A stretch of 48,849 bases of DNA from Limnoraphis robusta CS-951 (GCF_000972705.2 NZ_LATL02000181.1:1-48849); one strand, 5' to 3'. Shown: positions 8,925 to 17,368, counted from the first letter of the stretch. Made by a program: numbers and translations. The notes: a model not told the origin generated them from the letters alone.

Positions 8925-9649
8925 TCTCTCTAGAAAACTTCAATTTATCGATAGAATCTCACACCATTACTGCAACGCTTGACACCGCTTTGTGCGTGGG
9001 TGCGGGAGGTTCATCGGGTTCTTTGGCGGATAAACCTATTCTTCGCAATACAGACGGAAATTTACTGATTCCAGCATCTCAAATTAAAGGTCGTTTGCGA
9101 CATGAATGTGAGAAAATAGCCAGGGGTTTAGGTTGGGCGGTTTGTCAATCTCCTACACCGAATACCATGTGTCCTCAACGAGAGGGTTTATCGGAAAATG
9201 AGGAACAAAAATTTCATCGTGATGAATATCAAATTGATGATCAATATCACTGTTTAATCTGTCAAATCTTTGGCAATCCTAGCTTACACTCTCGCGTTTT
9301 ATTTGATGATTTGATTTGTACAGAAAATCCAGATTATCTCCCTGAAATTTTACGTCCCGGTGTAACGATTAATCGCCGTCGTCGCACCGCAGAAGAACAA
9401 AAACTTTACTTTCTAGAAACCTCTCCCGTCAACGCAAAATTACAATTCACAGGTCAGATTCATTTCTTACCCAACTGTCCAAATTTTGCCAAAGTATTAA
9501 TCGCTGCGGGATTGCATCATATTCATGCGTTGGGTGGGAGTAAATCCACAGGTTTAGGTTGGTTAACTTGGAATTTAGAAAGCACATTATCTGACATTAA
9601 TACAGAGAGTTCAGCTTGGGAATTTCTCGCTAAAGGAGTCCAAAAATGA
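8921..9649 (+). CDS. Cas7-like RAMP subunit (Csm3 family), first copy
   Basis: Cas7-group RAMP proteins form the backbone that holds crRNA and, in type III, cut target RNA. The first 70 residues show the family plan: a beta strand, a glycine-rich turn (VGAGGSSG), D37 in LADKPIL at the place of the Csm3 catalytic aspartate, then IPASQIKGRLRHECE. A Cys pair lies in HCLICQIFG and another in MCPQ/VCQS, probably a zinc-binding insertion. The C-terminal GGSKSTGLGWL is the glycine-rich RAMP loop. It overlaps cas10 by 4 bases and csx10 by 4 bases, so the three are coupled. The exact position in the complex is not readable from sequence. Confidence 0.88.
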   Translation: MISLENFNLSIESHTITATLDTALCVGAGGSSGSLADKPILRNTDGNLLIPASQIKGRLRHECEKIARGLGWAVCQSPTPNTMCPQREGLSENEEQKFHRDEYQIDDQYHCLICQIFGNPSLHSRVLFDDLICTENPDYLPEILRPGVTINRRRRTAEEQKLYFLETSPVNAKLQFTGQIHFLPNCPNFAKVLIAAGLHHIHALGGSKSTGLGWLTWNLESTLSDINTESSAWEFLAKGVQK

Positions 9650-10872
9650 ATCGAATTCAACTCGAAATAGAAGCATTATCTCCCCTCGCCATTGGTCGTC
9701 ATAAACCGGGTGGTTCTATTAGTGAAGCCCAAGATTATATTCCCGGTTCTGTTATCCGAGGTGCGTTTGCTTCTGTTCTGTTACAATCCAATCAAAACCC
9801 CGAACCCAACGATGATTTTCACGCCCTATTTTTGGATGAAAACTCGGCAATTTTTCAAAATGCTTATCCAGCCAATCCACCTAAAAATCACACAAAAATT
9901 GATACAGTTTTAGTTCTTCCTGCAACCGTTCTCAGTTCCAAAGCGAAGCCTGGTTTTAAAGATAAAGGAAATGGGGTGTTTGATACTTTAATTGATCAGT
10001 TTTGTGCGGAAGATTATGGTCAACTCTATGATCCAAATTGTCCAAAAGATTATGATCGCGTTGATAATTTTAGCGGATTTTATTGTAAAATATATGATAA
10101 ATATCATCCACTCTCAGCGAACAAACGTCTGTTAACGCGAGTTGGAATAAACCGAAAACGAGCCACTGCTGAGGAATCAATTCTCTACAGTATTGAGGTG
10201 TTGAATGAATCCAAACCCAAAAAGGAAAAGCCGTCAATCTATCGAGGTGCGATTCTTGTACCCGATGGAGAACTGGCTGAAAAGTTACGTGATTTTATTA
10301 ATAAGCACAGCGAATTATTTCGTTTGGGGGGTTCAACTTCGCGGGGGTTAGGGAAAGTTAAAATTCAAGCAGAGTTACGAGAAAATATAGCTTCAGTTGA
10401 GGATCGAATTCAACAATTTAATGCTAAACTAAAAGAAAGATGGCAACTCTGGGGAAGTTTATTTAGTCCGGCATCAGGAAAATATTCACAAGAGCGAACC
10501 TACTTCACACTAGACCTTCAATCTGATGCCATCTTAACTGAAAATTGGCGGCGAACAACCGTTATTTCAGAAGCAATGCTAAAAGAATTTGCAACAGTTG
10601 ATGATTCATCTTTCCAGCTAGAAGTCGCCTATAGCAGTTATGACTATTATTCGGGTTGGAATGCGGCTTGGGGGTTAATGAAAGACGTTGAGTTAGTCAC
10701 GAATAAAGGAGGCGTTTATCTGTTTAGTATTAGTAAAACTAAAACTGAAACTTGGTATTCAGCTTTAAAAAATTTAGAAAGTAAAGGAGTCGGAGAACGA
10801 ACAAATGAAGGGTTTGGACAGGTGCAAATTTGTAATGAGTTTCATTTGAGATTTCGGGAGGAAGCTGTATGA
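9646..10872 (+). CDS. csx10: Csx10-family RAMP protein (Cas5-like subunit)
   Basis: Csx10 is the Cas5-equivalent of subtype III-D complexes and would bind the crRNA 5' handle. The opening IQLEIEALSPLAIGRHKPGG followed by DYIPGSVIRGAFA is the Csx10 signature. A glycine-rich RAMP loop, GGSTSRGLGKV, lies in the middle, and a second one, GVGERTNEGFGQV, near the C-terminus, so two RRM-like folds are likely. The 408-residue length fits. Stop and start overlap the neighbours by four bases on both sides. Its presence is the main reason for placing the locus near III-D rather than III-A or III-B. Confidence 0.82.
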   Translation: MNRIQLEIEALSPLAIGRHKPGGSISEAQDYIPGSVIRGAFASVLLQSNQNPEPNDDFHALFLDENSAIFQNAYPANPPKNHTKIDTVLVLPATVLSSKAKPGFKDKGNGVFDTLIDQFCAEDYGQLYDPNCPKDYDRVDNFSGFYCKIYDKYHPLSANKRLLTRVGINRKRATAEESILYSIEVLNESKPKKEKPSIYRGAILVPDGELAEKLRDFINKHSELFRLGGSTSRGLGKVKIQAELRENIASVEDRIQQFNAKLKERWQLWGSLFSPASGKYSQERTYFTLDLQSDAILTENWRRTTVISEAMLKEFATVDDSSFQLEVAYSSYDYYSGWNAAWGLMKDVELVTNKGGVYLFSISKTKTETWYSALKNLESKGVGERTNEGFGQVQICNEFHLRFREEAV

Positions 10873-11309
10873 ACGAAGATATTGAACAACAAAAAGAACT
10901 CAAAATCAAAGCTCAAAAAGAACTTAAAATTCAGGAAGGTATTCGTAAAAAGGAAGATGAAATCGTGATTTATATACAGAAAGCGTTAGATAAAACAAGT
11001 TCCTACGGCAAATTGGAAGAATCACAGTTTCGCAATTTAGTGAGAGTTGCAGAGAGTACAGAAAGTACAGAAGTGATTAAAAACTTTTTACGTTATCAAG
11101 TAGGTCGTGATAACAAATGGGGTAGAGGTAAAGAATCTTTGGCTGCAACAATCATTGACGATATTGATAATCAATTGAAAGAACTTGCTCGTAAGATTTC
11201 AAAAGAAGCAAAAACCGATGAATATAACTCTATTTTGATTCAGCTAACACGTCGTTACTTAGGATATGGTGCGCGTTACCTGAAGTACAAACTAGAAGGT
11301 GAATTTTAA
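10869..11309 (+). CDS. Probable Cas11-like small subunit
   Basis: A 146-residue, all-helical, charged protein. The first 35 residues are an E/K/Q-rich helix, and the rest contains NFLRYQVGRDNKWGRG and LTRRYLGYGARYLKYKL, both helical and basic. Size, position directly after csx10 and the helical content fit the small subunit (Cas11, Csm2/Cmr5 role) that lines the target RNA and helps Cas10 in type III complexes. There is no single diagnostic motif, so the assignment rests on context and on the FxRYQ-type core I associate with Csm2-like proteins. It starts with a four-base overlap with csx10. Confidence 0.65.
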   Translation: MNEDIEQQKELKIKAQKELKIQEGIRKKEDEIVIYIQKALDKTSSYGKLEESQFRNLVRVAESTESTEVIKNFLRYQVGRDNKWGRGKESLAATIIDDIDNQLKELARKISKEAKTDEYNSILIQLTRRYLGYGARYLKYKLEGEF

Positions 11310-11355
11310 AGCATTTTTATCATTTTAATCACTTGATATTTAGGAATTTAGCATC

Positions 11356-12504
11356 ATGCCACAATTAATTATTTCAACAGTCGGTACAAGTTTATTGACG
11401 AATCAAATTGACCGAGATTATGATCCGAGTAGCTGGCTAGAACGCTTAAATGAAGCGGCTAACTATACTGTTGAGGAAATGGAATATTATCCAGACGTTC
11501 AAAATATTCTTGAAACCTTAAAACAACGAGTCGAGGATAAACTCTATAATGAAGATACGGAAGATGATGAAATTAGAGAAATTAGTGCAGAACTCAATGG
11601 TATTTATGGTATCTATGAGTATACAGAGAAAAATCCGCAAGATCAACATTGGTTAATTACAACAGATACAGCACAGGGAAAAATAGCAGCTAATATTGTC
11701 GAACGTTTCTTAAAGTTAAAGTTAAAAGGAATGACAGTTGAAGTTTATGCTCCAGAGGAACTGTCTACTAAAAGTACAGGCAAGTTTAAACGGGGTATTG
11801 ATCAACTATTAGAACAATTTCAAAAAACTTTGCCAGAATTTAAAAGATATGGCTATGAAATCAAATTCAATTTAGTGGGTGGTTTTAAAGCTTTACAGGG
11901 ATATTTAAACACGATTGGAATGTTTTATGCTGATGAAATCATTTATATTTTTGAAGGCGCAAACTCTGAAGTGATTAAGATTCCTCGACTACCCATAAAT
12001 ATTGATGAGACTGTCATTAAACCTTATACCCTTGAAATAGCACTGATGGTAGCCGGAGTAGAATTTAATCGTTCTGAACTTGGAGGCATTCAAGAAGCAT
12101 TGATATTTGAAGTTGATGGCGAAGTGATTTTATCGAACTGGGGAAACCTGATCTGGGATCAGAAAAAAACTGAACTTCTCTCTGGTGAACTTTTGACTTT
12201 TCCTAAGCTTAGGTACGAGCGATCATTTGTTCAGGACTATCAAAGAGTTAGTGATAACAAGGAACGAGCTAAACTTCAAGAAACCCTTGCTAAAGTTTCT
12301 AAGTTACTTAGTCAATCAAAAAATGGAGTACAAGCTTTGAAAGGGGATGGAGGTGTACAACTTGAGACTTACAAAAATACAAATATTGATCATTTTCGGG
12401 TTAATTTAAGTATGCGAGTCAGTTGTAAGTTTGTTGATGGGGAAAATTTATCACTTCGGCACTATGGAACTCACGATCATGTCGAGCGCAGTGAACAAGT
12501 TTAA
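11356..12504 (+). CDS. CARF-RelE fusion ribonuclease (Cami1-like)
   Basis: Likely an ancillary effector that senses cyclic oligoadenylate and cuts mRNA. The N-terminal CARF domain (about residues 1-215) starts with LIISTVGTSLLTNQI and has GGFKALQGYL at residue 175 onward, followed by IYIFEGANSEVIKIPRLPI, all typical of Csm6/Csx1-type CARF domains. A short linker region follows. From about residue 285 a RelE-type toxin domain is visible: RYERSFVQDYQR, a helical pair, HFRVNLSMRVSCKF and the closing HYGTHDHVE, which match the RelE order of strands and the terminal GxHD. There is no HEPN RxxxxH. Cami1 from type III loci has this CARF-RelE architecture and cleaves ribosome-bound mRNA. It sits 46 bases after the Cas11-like gene in the same operon. 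An AGGA at 11341-11344 precedes the ATG. Confidence 0.8.
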   Translation: MPQLIISTVGTSLLTNQIDRDYDPSSWLERLNEAANYTVEEMEYYPDVQNILETLKQRVEDKLYNEDTEDDEIREISAELNGIYGIYEYTEKNPQDQHWLITTDTAQGKIAANIVERFLKLKLKGMTVEVYAPEELSTKSTGKFKRGIDQLLEQFQKTLPEFKRYGYEIKFNLVGGFKALQGYLNTIGMFYADEIIYIFEGANSEVIKIPRLPINIDETVIKPYTLEIALMVAGVEFNRSELGGIQEALIFEVDGEVILSNWGNLIWDQKKTELLSGELLTFPKLRYERSFVQDYQRVSDNKERAKLQETLAKVSKLLSQSKNGVQALKGDGGVQLETYKNTNIDHFRVNLSMRVSCKFVDGENLSLRHYGTHDHVERSEQV

Positions 12505-12550
12505 AAAACTAGGATTAAATCCTGATGTTCAGTAATCTTTCAGAAATCAT

Positions 12551-13117
12551 ATGATCTCAATTCAATCCCTCCCTAAACTATCCCTCAAAGACTTTTTACA
12601 ACAACCCGAAACCAAACCCGTTTGTGAATATATTGAGGGTGAAATTTACCAAAAACCGATGCCAAAAGGGAAGCATAGCCGACTCCAAACTCGCTTAGTC
12701 ACCGAGATTAACCAAGTCGCTGAACCTCAACATTTAGCCTGTGCTTTTACCGAATTACGTTGTACTTTTGGGGGTGGTTCGTTGGTTCGAGATATCAGTA
12801 TTTTTGCTTGGGAAAAAATCCCTACAGATGCCGAAGGAGAAATCGAAAATACTTTTGAAATTCCACCAGACTGGACAATTGAAATTCTTTCCCCCGATCA
12901 AAGTTCAACCCGTGTGATTGACAATATTTTATTTTGTTTAAATCATGGGACAGAACTCGGTTGGTTGATTGATCCACAAGAACGAATGGTGATGATATTT
13001 AAGCCAAACCAACAACCCGAAACTAAACGCCATCAGGATAATTTACCTGTTTTAAGTTTACTACAAAGTTGGCATATTTCTGTAGAAGATGTGTTTAGTT
13101 ACTTAACGTTCAATTAA
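12551..13117 (+). CDS. Uma2 family endonuclease (DUF820)
   Basis: Uma2/DUF820 proteins have a PD-(D/E)XK nuclease fold and are found in many copies in cyanobacteria; most have no known function. Visible here are YIEGEIYQ near the N-terminus, D81 in RDISIFAWE and E111 in WTIEILSPDQS, the usual acidic pair, and a closing LGWLIDPQERMVMIF. Length (188) is normal. It lies inside the CRISPR operon between the CARF-RelE gene and the second Cas7-like gene, with gaps of 46 and 21 bases and on the same strand. It may be a passenger or a recruited nuclease. No CARF or other ligand-sensing part is fused to it. Confidence 0.88.
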   Translation: MISIQSLPKLSLKDFLQQPETKPVCEYIEGEIYQKPMPKGKHSRLQTRLVTEINQVAEPQHLACAFTELRCTFGGGSLVRDISIFAWEKIPTDAEGEIENTFEIPPDWTIEILSPDQSSTRVIDNILFCLNHGTELGWLIDPQERMVMIFKPNQQPETKRHQDNLPVLSLLQSWHISVEDVFSYLTFN

Positions 13118-13138
13118 TCTCAATCAGGATGCACTCTT

Positions 13139-14032
13139 ATGTTTGAAACGTTTAAAAATCGACTCGAACTGACTGGAAAACTGACTACAATTACCGCATT
13201 ACGGATTAGTGCGGGACGTTCCACCGAACCCATTGGATCGGATTTACCCGTGATTAAAGATGCGTTAGGACAGCCTTTTATTCCGGGTTCTAGCTTCAAA
13301 GGCGCATTGCGATCGCGTCTTGAAAGTTTCTTGCGAGGAATCTTAGGAAATAACCGTAAATTAGTGGGAAATCCGAGTGTAAATGATGAATGGTCGCTCA
13401 CTTCTAAAGAATTAGCAAAGTTCAAAATGAACGAACTTAAGAATCTGAACTCACAAGAAAAAGAAAACTGCTTACATCAGTATATTCTTGAAAATACAGA
13501 CTTAATATCGAGTTTATTTGGTTCTCCTTGGATAGCGAGTAAATTTCAAGTCCGAGATTTAACCGTTGATACTAACACTTGGTTTAATCAATATCAAGAA
13601 CGAGATGGAGTAGCGATAGATAGAGATACAGAAACCGCATCCGAAGGTAAACTTTATGATTATCAAGTTGTACCAGGCGGAACGGATTTTGATTTTAAAG
13701 CAGTTGTAGAAAATGCAGAAGATTGGGAATTGGGTTTATTAATGATTGGTTTGCATCAGTTTGAAACCGAACAAATTCCGTTGGGTGGCGGACGTTCTCG
13801 CGGCTTAGGTGTAGTTCGTTTAGATATTGATAAAATGCGTTGGGTTGATGTTGAGGATCACCCAGAATTTTTGTTAGAATATCTCCAAAAACTATTAAGA
13901 AACGATGAAACAGCCTATGAAGATGCTTTAGACTATAAAGATGAATGGGTTGGGAAACTGATTGAACATCTCAATACAAAAATATCTCAACGTACTGAAG
14001 CCGAAAATCCAGTTGAACAAAACCGAGATTAG
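13139..14032 (+). CDS. Cas7-like RAMP subunit (Csm3 family), second copy
   Basis: This is the most typical Csm3-like protein of the locus. It reads TGKLTTITALRISAGRST, then D35 in IGSDLPVIKD at the catalytic aspartate position of Csm3, then PFIPGSSFKGALRSRLE. The GVAIDRDTETASEGKLYDYQVV block is a conserved Csm3/Csx7 feature, and GGGRSRGLGVVRL is the glycine-rich loop near residue 220. A C-terminal tail of about 65 residues is acidic and probably extends from the fold. It would form part of the crRNA-binding backbone with target RNA cleavage activity. It follows the Uma2 gene by 21 bases. Confidence 0.9.
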   Translation: MFETFKNRLELTGKLTTITALRISAGRSTEPIGSDLPVIKDALGQPFIPGSSFKGALRSRLESFLRGILGNNRKLVGNPSVNDEWSLTSKELAKFKMNELKNLNSQEKENCLHQYILENTDLISSLFGSPWIASKFQVRDLTVDTNTWFNQYQERDGVAIDRDTETASEGKLYDYQVVPGGTDFDFKAVVENAEDWELGLLMIGLHQFETEQIPLGGGRSRGLGVVRLDIDKMRWVDVEDHPEFLLEYLQKLLRNDETAYEDALDYKDEWVGKLIEHLNTKISQRTEAENPVEQNRD

Positions 14033-14062
14033 AATCAATTAAAATTAATTCAGAAAATAACA

Positions 14063-15016
14063 ATGCACAAAAAATTAGTTAATCATTGTACAATCAATTT
14101 AACGATTATTCCTGACGGGCCGATTTTAATTAAATCTGGAAAAGAAGGTGCTGACCCGACAAAACCCGAAATGGAATTTGTGGAAACTTACCACACAGGC
14201 GGACGTTCAATTTATCTTCCAGGGAGTTCTTTAAAAGGTGCTATTCGCGCTCACGCTGAACGCATTGTCAGAACTGTTGGAGGAGAAAAAAACTCCAATA
14301 ATTCCCGCCTTCCCTGGGCGAACGATCCGTTAAATGATAAGTATGATTATCTCAAAAAGGAGCCAAGTTATAATATCTACAAACTTTCTTCTTTTACGGA
14401 TAAAATGTTTGGCAATACTTCAATAGCCAGTCGAGTTAGAATTGAAGATGCTTACCCAAAAGATAAAACTAAACTCAAAATAGAAGAACGTAACGGCGTC
14501 GCAATTGATCGGGTTTTTGGTTCGGTTGCGGTAGGGCCATTTAACTATCAAGTCTGTACATCTGGAGAATTTAAAACCAAAATTCATTTGAAGAATTTTA
14601 CCCTCGCTCAGTTAGGTTTAATGGGTTTAGTATTGCGAGACTTGAATGATGGTTGGTTTGGTTTGGGGTTTGCAAAATCTCGCGGTTTAGGAACCGTTTC
14701 TGTGCAGTATAATTCTGCTACTGTTCAATATCCTGGCTGTATTTTAGATGAACAAACCCGTCAAATTAAGCTGCTAGGCAGTGATAAAATTTGGGAAAAC
14801 ACAATGTTATTAGGTGCGGGTGAATTTCTTGAAAGGGAAGAAGCAGAACTTTATCGTTTTCCTACCTCAGATCATCAACAAACACCTGTTGCTGCTCAAC
14901 TAATGGATTTAGGATTTGGAGTTGAATTAACGTTTTCAGGAGAAGAACAGGTAAAAGATTTATTTACCCGCTCAGTTAAAGCTTGGAAACAACTGTTACA
15001 GCCAGGAGTCGCCTAA
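14063..15016 (+). CDS. Cas7-like RAMP subunit, third copy
   Basis: A 317-residue RAMP protein. It has the LTIIPDGPILIKSG strand, D31 in EGADPTKPEM, YLPGSSLKGAIRAHAERIV, FGNTSIASRVRIEDAYP, ERNGVAIDRVFGSV and the glycine-rich loop GFAKSRGLGTVSV around residue 210. These follow the Csm3/Csx7 order. The last 100 residues are a separate, less conserved region. It could sit at the 3' end of the crRNA like Csm5, or within the backbone; sequence alone does not decide. The stop codon shares one base with the start of the Csx19-like gene (TAATG). Confidence 0.87.
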   Translation: MHKKLVNHCTINLTIIPDGPILIKSGKEGADPTKPEMEFVETYHTGGRSIYLPGSSLKGAIRAHAERIVRTVGGEKNSNNSRLPWANDPLNDKYDYLKKEPSYNIYKLSSFTDKMFGNTSIASRVRIEDAYPKDKTKLKIEERNGVAIDRVFGSVAVGPFNYQVCTSGEFKTKIHLKNFTLAQLGLMGLVLRDLNDGWFGLGFAKSRGLGTVSVQYNSATVQYPGCILDEQTRQIKLLGSDKIWENTMLLGAGEFLEREEAELYRFPTSDHQQTPVAAQLMDLGFGVELTFSGEEQVKDLFTRSVKAWKQLLQPGVA

Positions 15017-15465
15017 TGAGTTTTGTTGGTTATCAAAATATTTCTTCAGTTGAGTTGAAAGAATTATTAACTCAAAATGCTAATTCAAATAGCTATTACT
15101 TTCTACGTTGGGTTGATAAAGTCAGTGGAATTGTTGAAGAATTACCCTTAGATTTTCATCAAAATCCCAGTCCTGAAGGACAGATGTTTAACTCAGAATT
15201 AGAACTGCGTTGGAAACGAAAAGGTTCCGGTTTTGAAGTTTTGCTGTTAACTGAAGGTGATTCTTTACCGGGTAAATGGAAAACTATAGAGGAGGATTGT
15301 GAATGGGAAACTGAGGTGCGAAAAGCCTGTTTATATCAGCCAACGGTAACACGCTTTCCGAATCGTTTTAAATATCCCGATAATTTCAAGATTGCTCAAC
15401 GTTATTTCAAAAATAAAAAGACTTCAACGGTACATTTTATCGCTCTAACTATTCAGGAGGAATAA
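15016..15465 (+). CDS. Csx19-like type III-D CRISPR protein
   Basis: A 149-residue protein with a beta-rich core: YYFLRWVDKVSGIVEEL, then SELELRWKRKGSGFEVLLLTE. Csx19 proteins of subtype III-D have about this size, composition and place among RAMP genes, and Csx19 is a structural subunit of III-D complexes. The match is by general pattern and context, not by a strict motif. The frame is open further upstream to a TTG at 14983, inside the preceding gene. I start at the ATG at 15016 because it overlaps the upstream stop by one base, as at the next two junctions. Confidence 0.6.
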   Translation: MSFVGYQNISSVELKELLTQNANSNSYYFLRWVDKVSGIVEELPLDFHQNPSPEGQMFNSELELRWKRKGSGFEVLLLTEGDSLPGKWKTIEEDCEWETEVRKACLYQPTVTRFPNRFKYPDNFKIAQRYFKNKKTSTVHFIALTIQEE

Positions 15466-16535
15466 TGACAAATCGCCCTATCAAAAAGCCAAACCGACTT
15501 AACCCACCCAGCCAACCTCCTGCTATAAATGCTGATGTAGGAGTCAATAATTATAAACCCTATCAATTGGTTTCATTTCCAGAAAACCGCCCTAATTTGC
15601 AACGCCCCGCCGGACATCAGCAATTTTTCAATGATCTAATTCATGGAACTCTTGAACTCAAATTAACCGTTAAAACTGCGGTTCATGTATCAACGGGTAT
15701 TGTCGCAATGGGGAGTGATATTAACACCCGTGTTCCCTTAATTAAAACGATGATTCAAGACGTTGATCAAAACCTTTTAATTCAAGGAAGTTCATTAAAA
15801 GGCTGTGTTCGTTCAGTTTATGAAGCGATTACTAATAGCACGTTAGCCGTCATTACTTCAAGATATAAAGATAAAATTTCGCCGGAACGTTTACCCTGTA
15901 AAAGCAAAGATAAACTGTGTCCTGCGAGTCAAGTTTTTGGGGCGTTAGATTGGCAAGGTTTAATAGAATTTAATGATGCAAAATGCGAAAATCATAACTT
16001 TTCAACGGGTTTTATGCCGTCTCTTTATCGTCCTCGCCCGGATGAACGAACCGCTTATTTTCAACGGGGAAAAGTTGCAGGACGGAAGTTTTATTATCAT
16101 ACCATTCGAGCGATTGATAAAGGTCAAAATCAGGGAATTCCTGTTCAACAAGCGGCAAAAGAATATATATTCACAACCAAAATTCGCTTTAAAAACCTCA
16201 AATCTGCGGAACTCGGAACTTTACTAATTGCTCTCGGACAAGATGAAAACTACCCAATAGCGTTGAAAGTGGGAGGCGGTAAACCCATCGGAATGGGAAC
16301 AATGACAGTTGAAATAACCGCAGCTAATGTTTTACAAAATCAGCAAGATTTACAAGAACGCTATTCTAATTTTCAGCCTTCAGAAAACACAAAAATGGGT
16401 GAAGAATTAAAACAGTTTATTCGAGAAAAGATTCAATTGGCTCATTCGAGTTTGATTCAAACTACCCAACTTCAACAACTTGCTGAAATTTTACGTTATC
16501 CAACAGATCGTGAACCCCCAGAAGGAATGTACTAA
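15465..16535 (+). CDS. Cas7-like RAMP subunit, fourth copy, with N-terminal extension
   Basis: The first 55 residues are proline- and asparagine-rich and look disordered (KKPNRLNPPSQPPA). The RAMP fold starts around residue 60 with GTLELKLTVKTAVHVSTG, D85 in AMGSDINTRVPLIK, LIQGSSLKGCVRSVYEAIT and LCPASQVFGALDW. The CPASQVFG block is a conserved Cas7 element, and the preceding LPCKSKDKLC gives a possible zinc-binding cysteine pair. The glycine-rich loop is KVGGGKPIGMGTM near residue 270. It overlaps the Csx19-like stop by one base and the next start by one base. The disordered N-terminal arm is unusual for Cas7 and could contact a neighbouring subunit. Confidence 0.87.
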   Translation: MTNRPIKKPNRLNPPSQPPAINADVGVNNYKPYQLVSFPENRPNLQRPAGHQQFFNDLIHGTLELKLTVKTAVHVSTGIVAMGSDINTRVPLIKTMIQDVDQNLLIQGSSLKGCVRSVYEAITNSTLAVITSRYKDKISPERLPCKSKDKLCPASQVFGALDWQGLIEFNDAKCENHNFSTGFMPSLYRPRPDERTAYFQRGKVAGRKFYYHTIRAIDKGQNQGIPVQQAAKEYIFTTKIRFKNLKSAELGTLLIALGQDENYPIALKVGGGKPIGMGTMTVEITAANVLQNQQDLQERYSNFQPSENTKMGEELKQFIREKIQLAHSSLIQTTQLQQLAEILRYPTDREPPEGMY

Positions 16536-17143
16536 TGCTAACAGAAAATCAGTGGACAACTGCTCACGCGATCGCCAAAACTTTAGTTTTAGAAAATACA
16601 GATGTAAATGAGTTAAGAAAAGCGATTTCCTATCTCAGAAATTATGTGAGTCCCAACGAATCTGGACAGAAGTTTTTCAACTATCTGAAAACCTTAACTA
16701 AAAATGGTCGAAGTATTGGTCACAGCAGACAAACTTCCAGATATTATGAAACAATAGAAGCAACTTGTACTCAATATCTTAAAGCCTATGAAAATGATTC
16801 AATAGTAATGTTACAGATTCTCGGTTGGGTAGCGCGTTTAATGCGATATTACCAAAGTTCGGGGTCAATTGGAGAGATTCCGGCGCCTGTTGCTGAGTCC
16901 GCCCGTCAAGCAGAAATTGCCGAGGCTGTTGGTAGTCAAGCGTTTAACATCGGTCAAATTTTAGAGGCAATCGTTACTAATATTAAGGGAAATAAGGTGA
17001 CTTATGAGATTTTGGGAACGATTAAATTAACGGAGAAAGAACCCAAAAAAGCAGCTTCTCTATCGGAAGGGCAAAACGTTCAGGTTGAAATCGTTGATTT
17101 GAAAGAAGATGGGAGTATTAAAAAGGTTAAACTTGCTGATTGA
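16535..17143 (+). CDS. Unknown last gene of the CRISPR operon: helical domain plus small beta domain
   Basis: I do not recognise a named family. Residues 1-115 are predicted helical from composition (AHAIAKTLVLENTDVNEL, YYETIEATCTQYLKAY, MLQILGWVARLMRYYQ). Residues 140-202 look like a small beta barrel with alternating strands (VTNIKGNKVTYEILGTIKL, GQNVQVEIVDLKEDG) as in OB-like or TRAM-like RNA-binding folds. A low-complexity linker rich in A/E joins them. It overlaps the fourth Cas7-like gene by one base (TAATG) and is followed by a terminator, so it belongs to the operon. The helical half could be a second small subunit. The beta half suggests nucleic-acid binding. Both are inference. Confidence 0.7.
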   Translation: MLTENQWTTAHAIAKTLVLENTDVNELRKAISYLRNYVSPNESGQKFFNYLKTLTKNGRSIGHSRQTSRYYETIEATCTQYLKAYENDSIVMLQILGWVARLMRYYQSSGSIGEIPAPVAESARQAEIAEAVGSQAFNIGQILEAIVTNIKGNKVTYEILGTIKLTEKEPKKAASLSEGQNVQVEIVDLKEDGSIKKVKLAD

Positions 17144-17189
17144 GAGAGTTTGTAACCACTAACTCTATTTTGAGTGCTACTATAGGAGG

Positions 17190-17227
17190 CATCAATCACA
17201 GCTAACTCTGTCGGTTGATGTTTTTTT
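17190..17227 (+). terminator. Terminator at the end of the CRISPR operon
   Basis: CATCAA (17190-17195) pairs with TTGATG (17215-17220), with an inner ACAG/CTGT pairing, and seven T follow at 17221-17227. It lies 46 bases after the last operon gene and before the toxin-antitoxin pair. Confidence 0.65.
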
Positions 17228-17282
17228 GATTTGATTAGGAGAAATATCTGTATGGATAGGCTCGAAAGCTCATACCCGCCCG

Positions 17283-17368
17283 CATCAACTTTGCAAACAT
17301 TCACTAAAATGACTGAATCAACTTTTCAAACATCACCTAGCGCGACTGAATCAACTTTTCAAGCATCA
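17283..17368. repeat. Imperfect 33-34 bp direct repeats in the toxin leader
   Basis: GACTGAATCAACTTTTCAA occurs at 17311 and again at 17344, each followed by (A/G)CATCA... with one mismatch, giving a period of 33. A weaker third copy (ATCAACTTTGCAAACATTCA) begins near 17284. A frame in phase with the toxin stays open through them from 17231, giving repeated ESTFQ-like peptide units. They may be operator half-sites or an N-terminal extension. Confidence 0.6.

Noticed and set aside
11356..12504. Reading this protein as a HEPN-type Csm6/Csx1 RNase
   Set aside because: No RxxxxH HEPN motif is seen, and the C-terminal part follows the RelE pattern.
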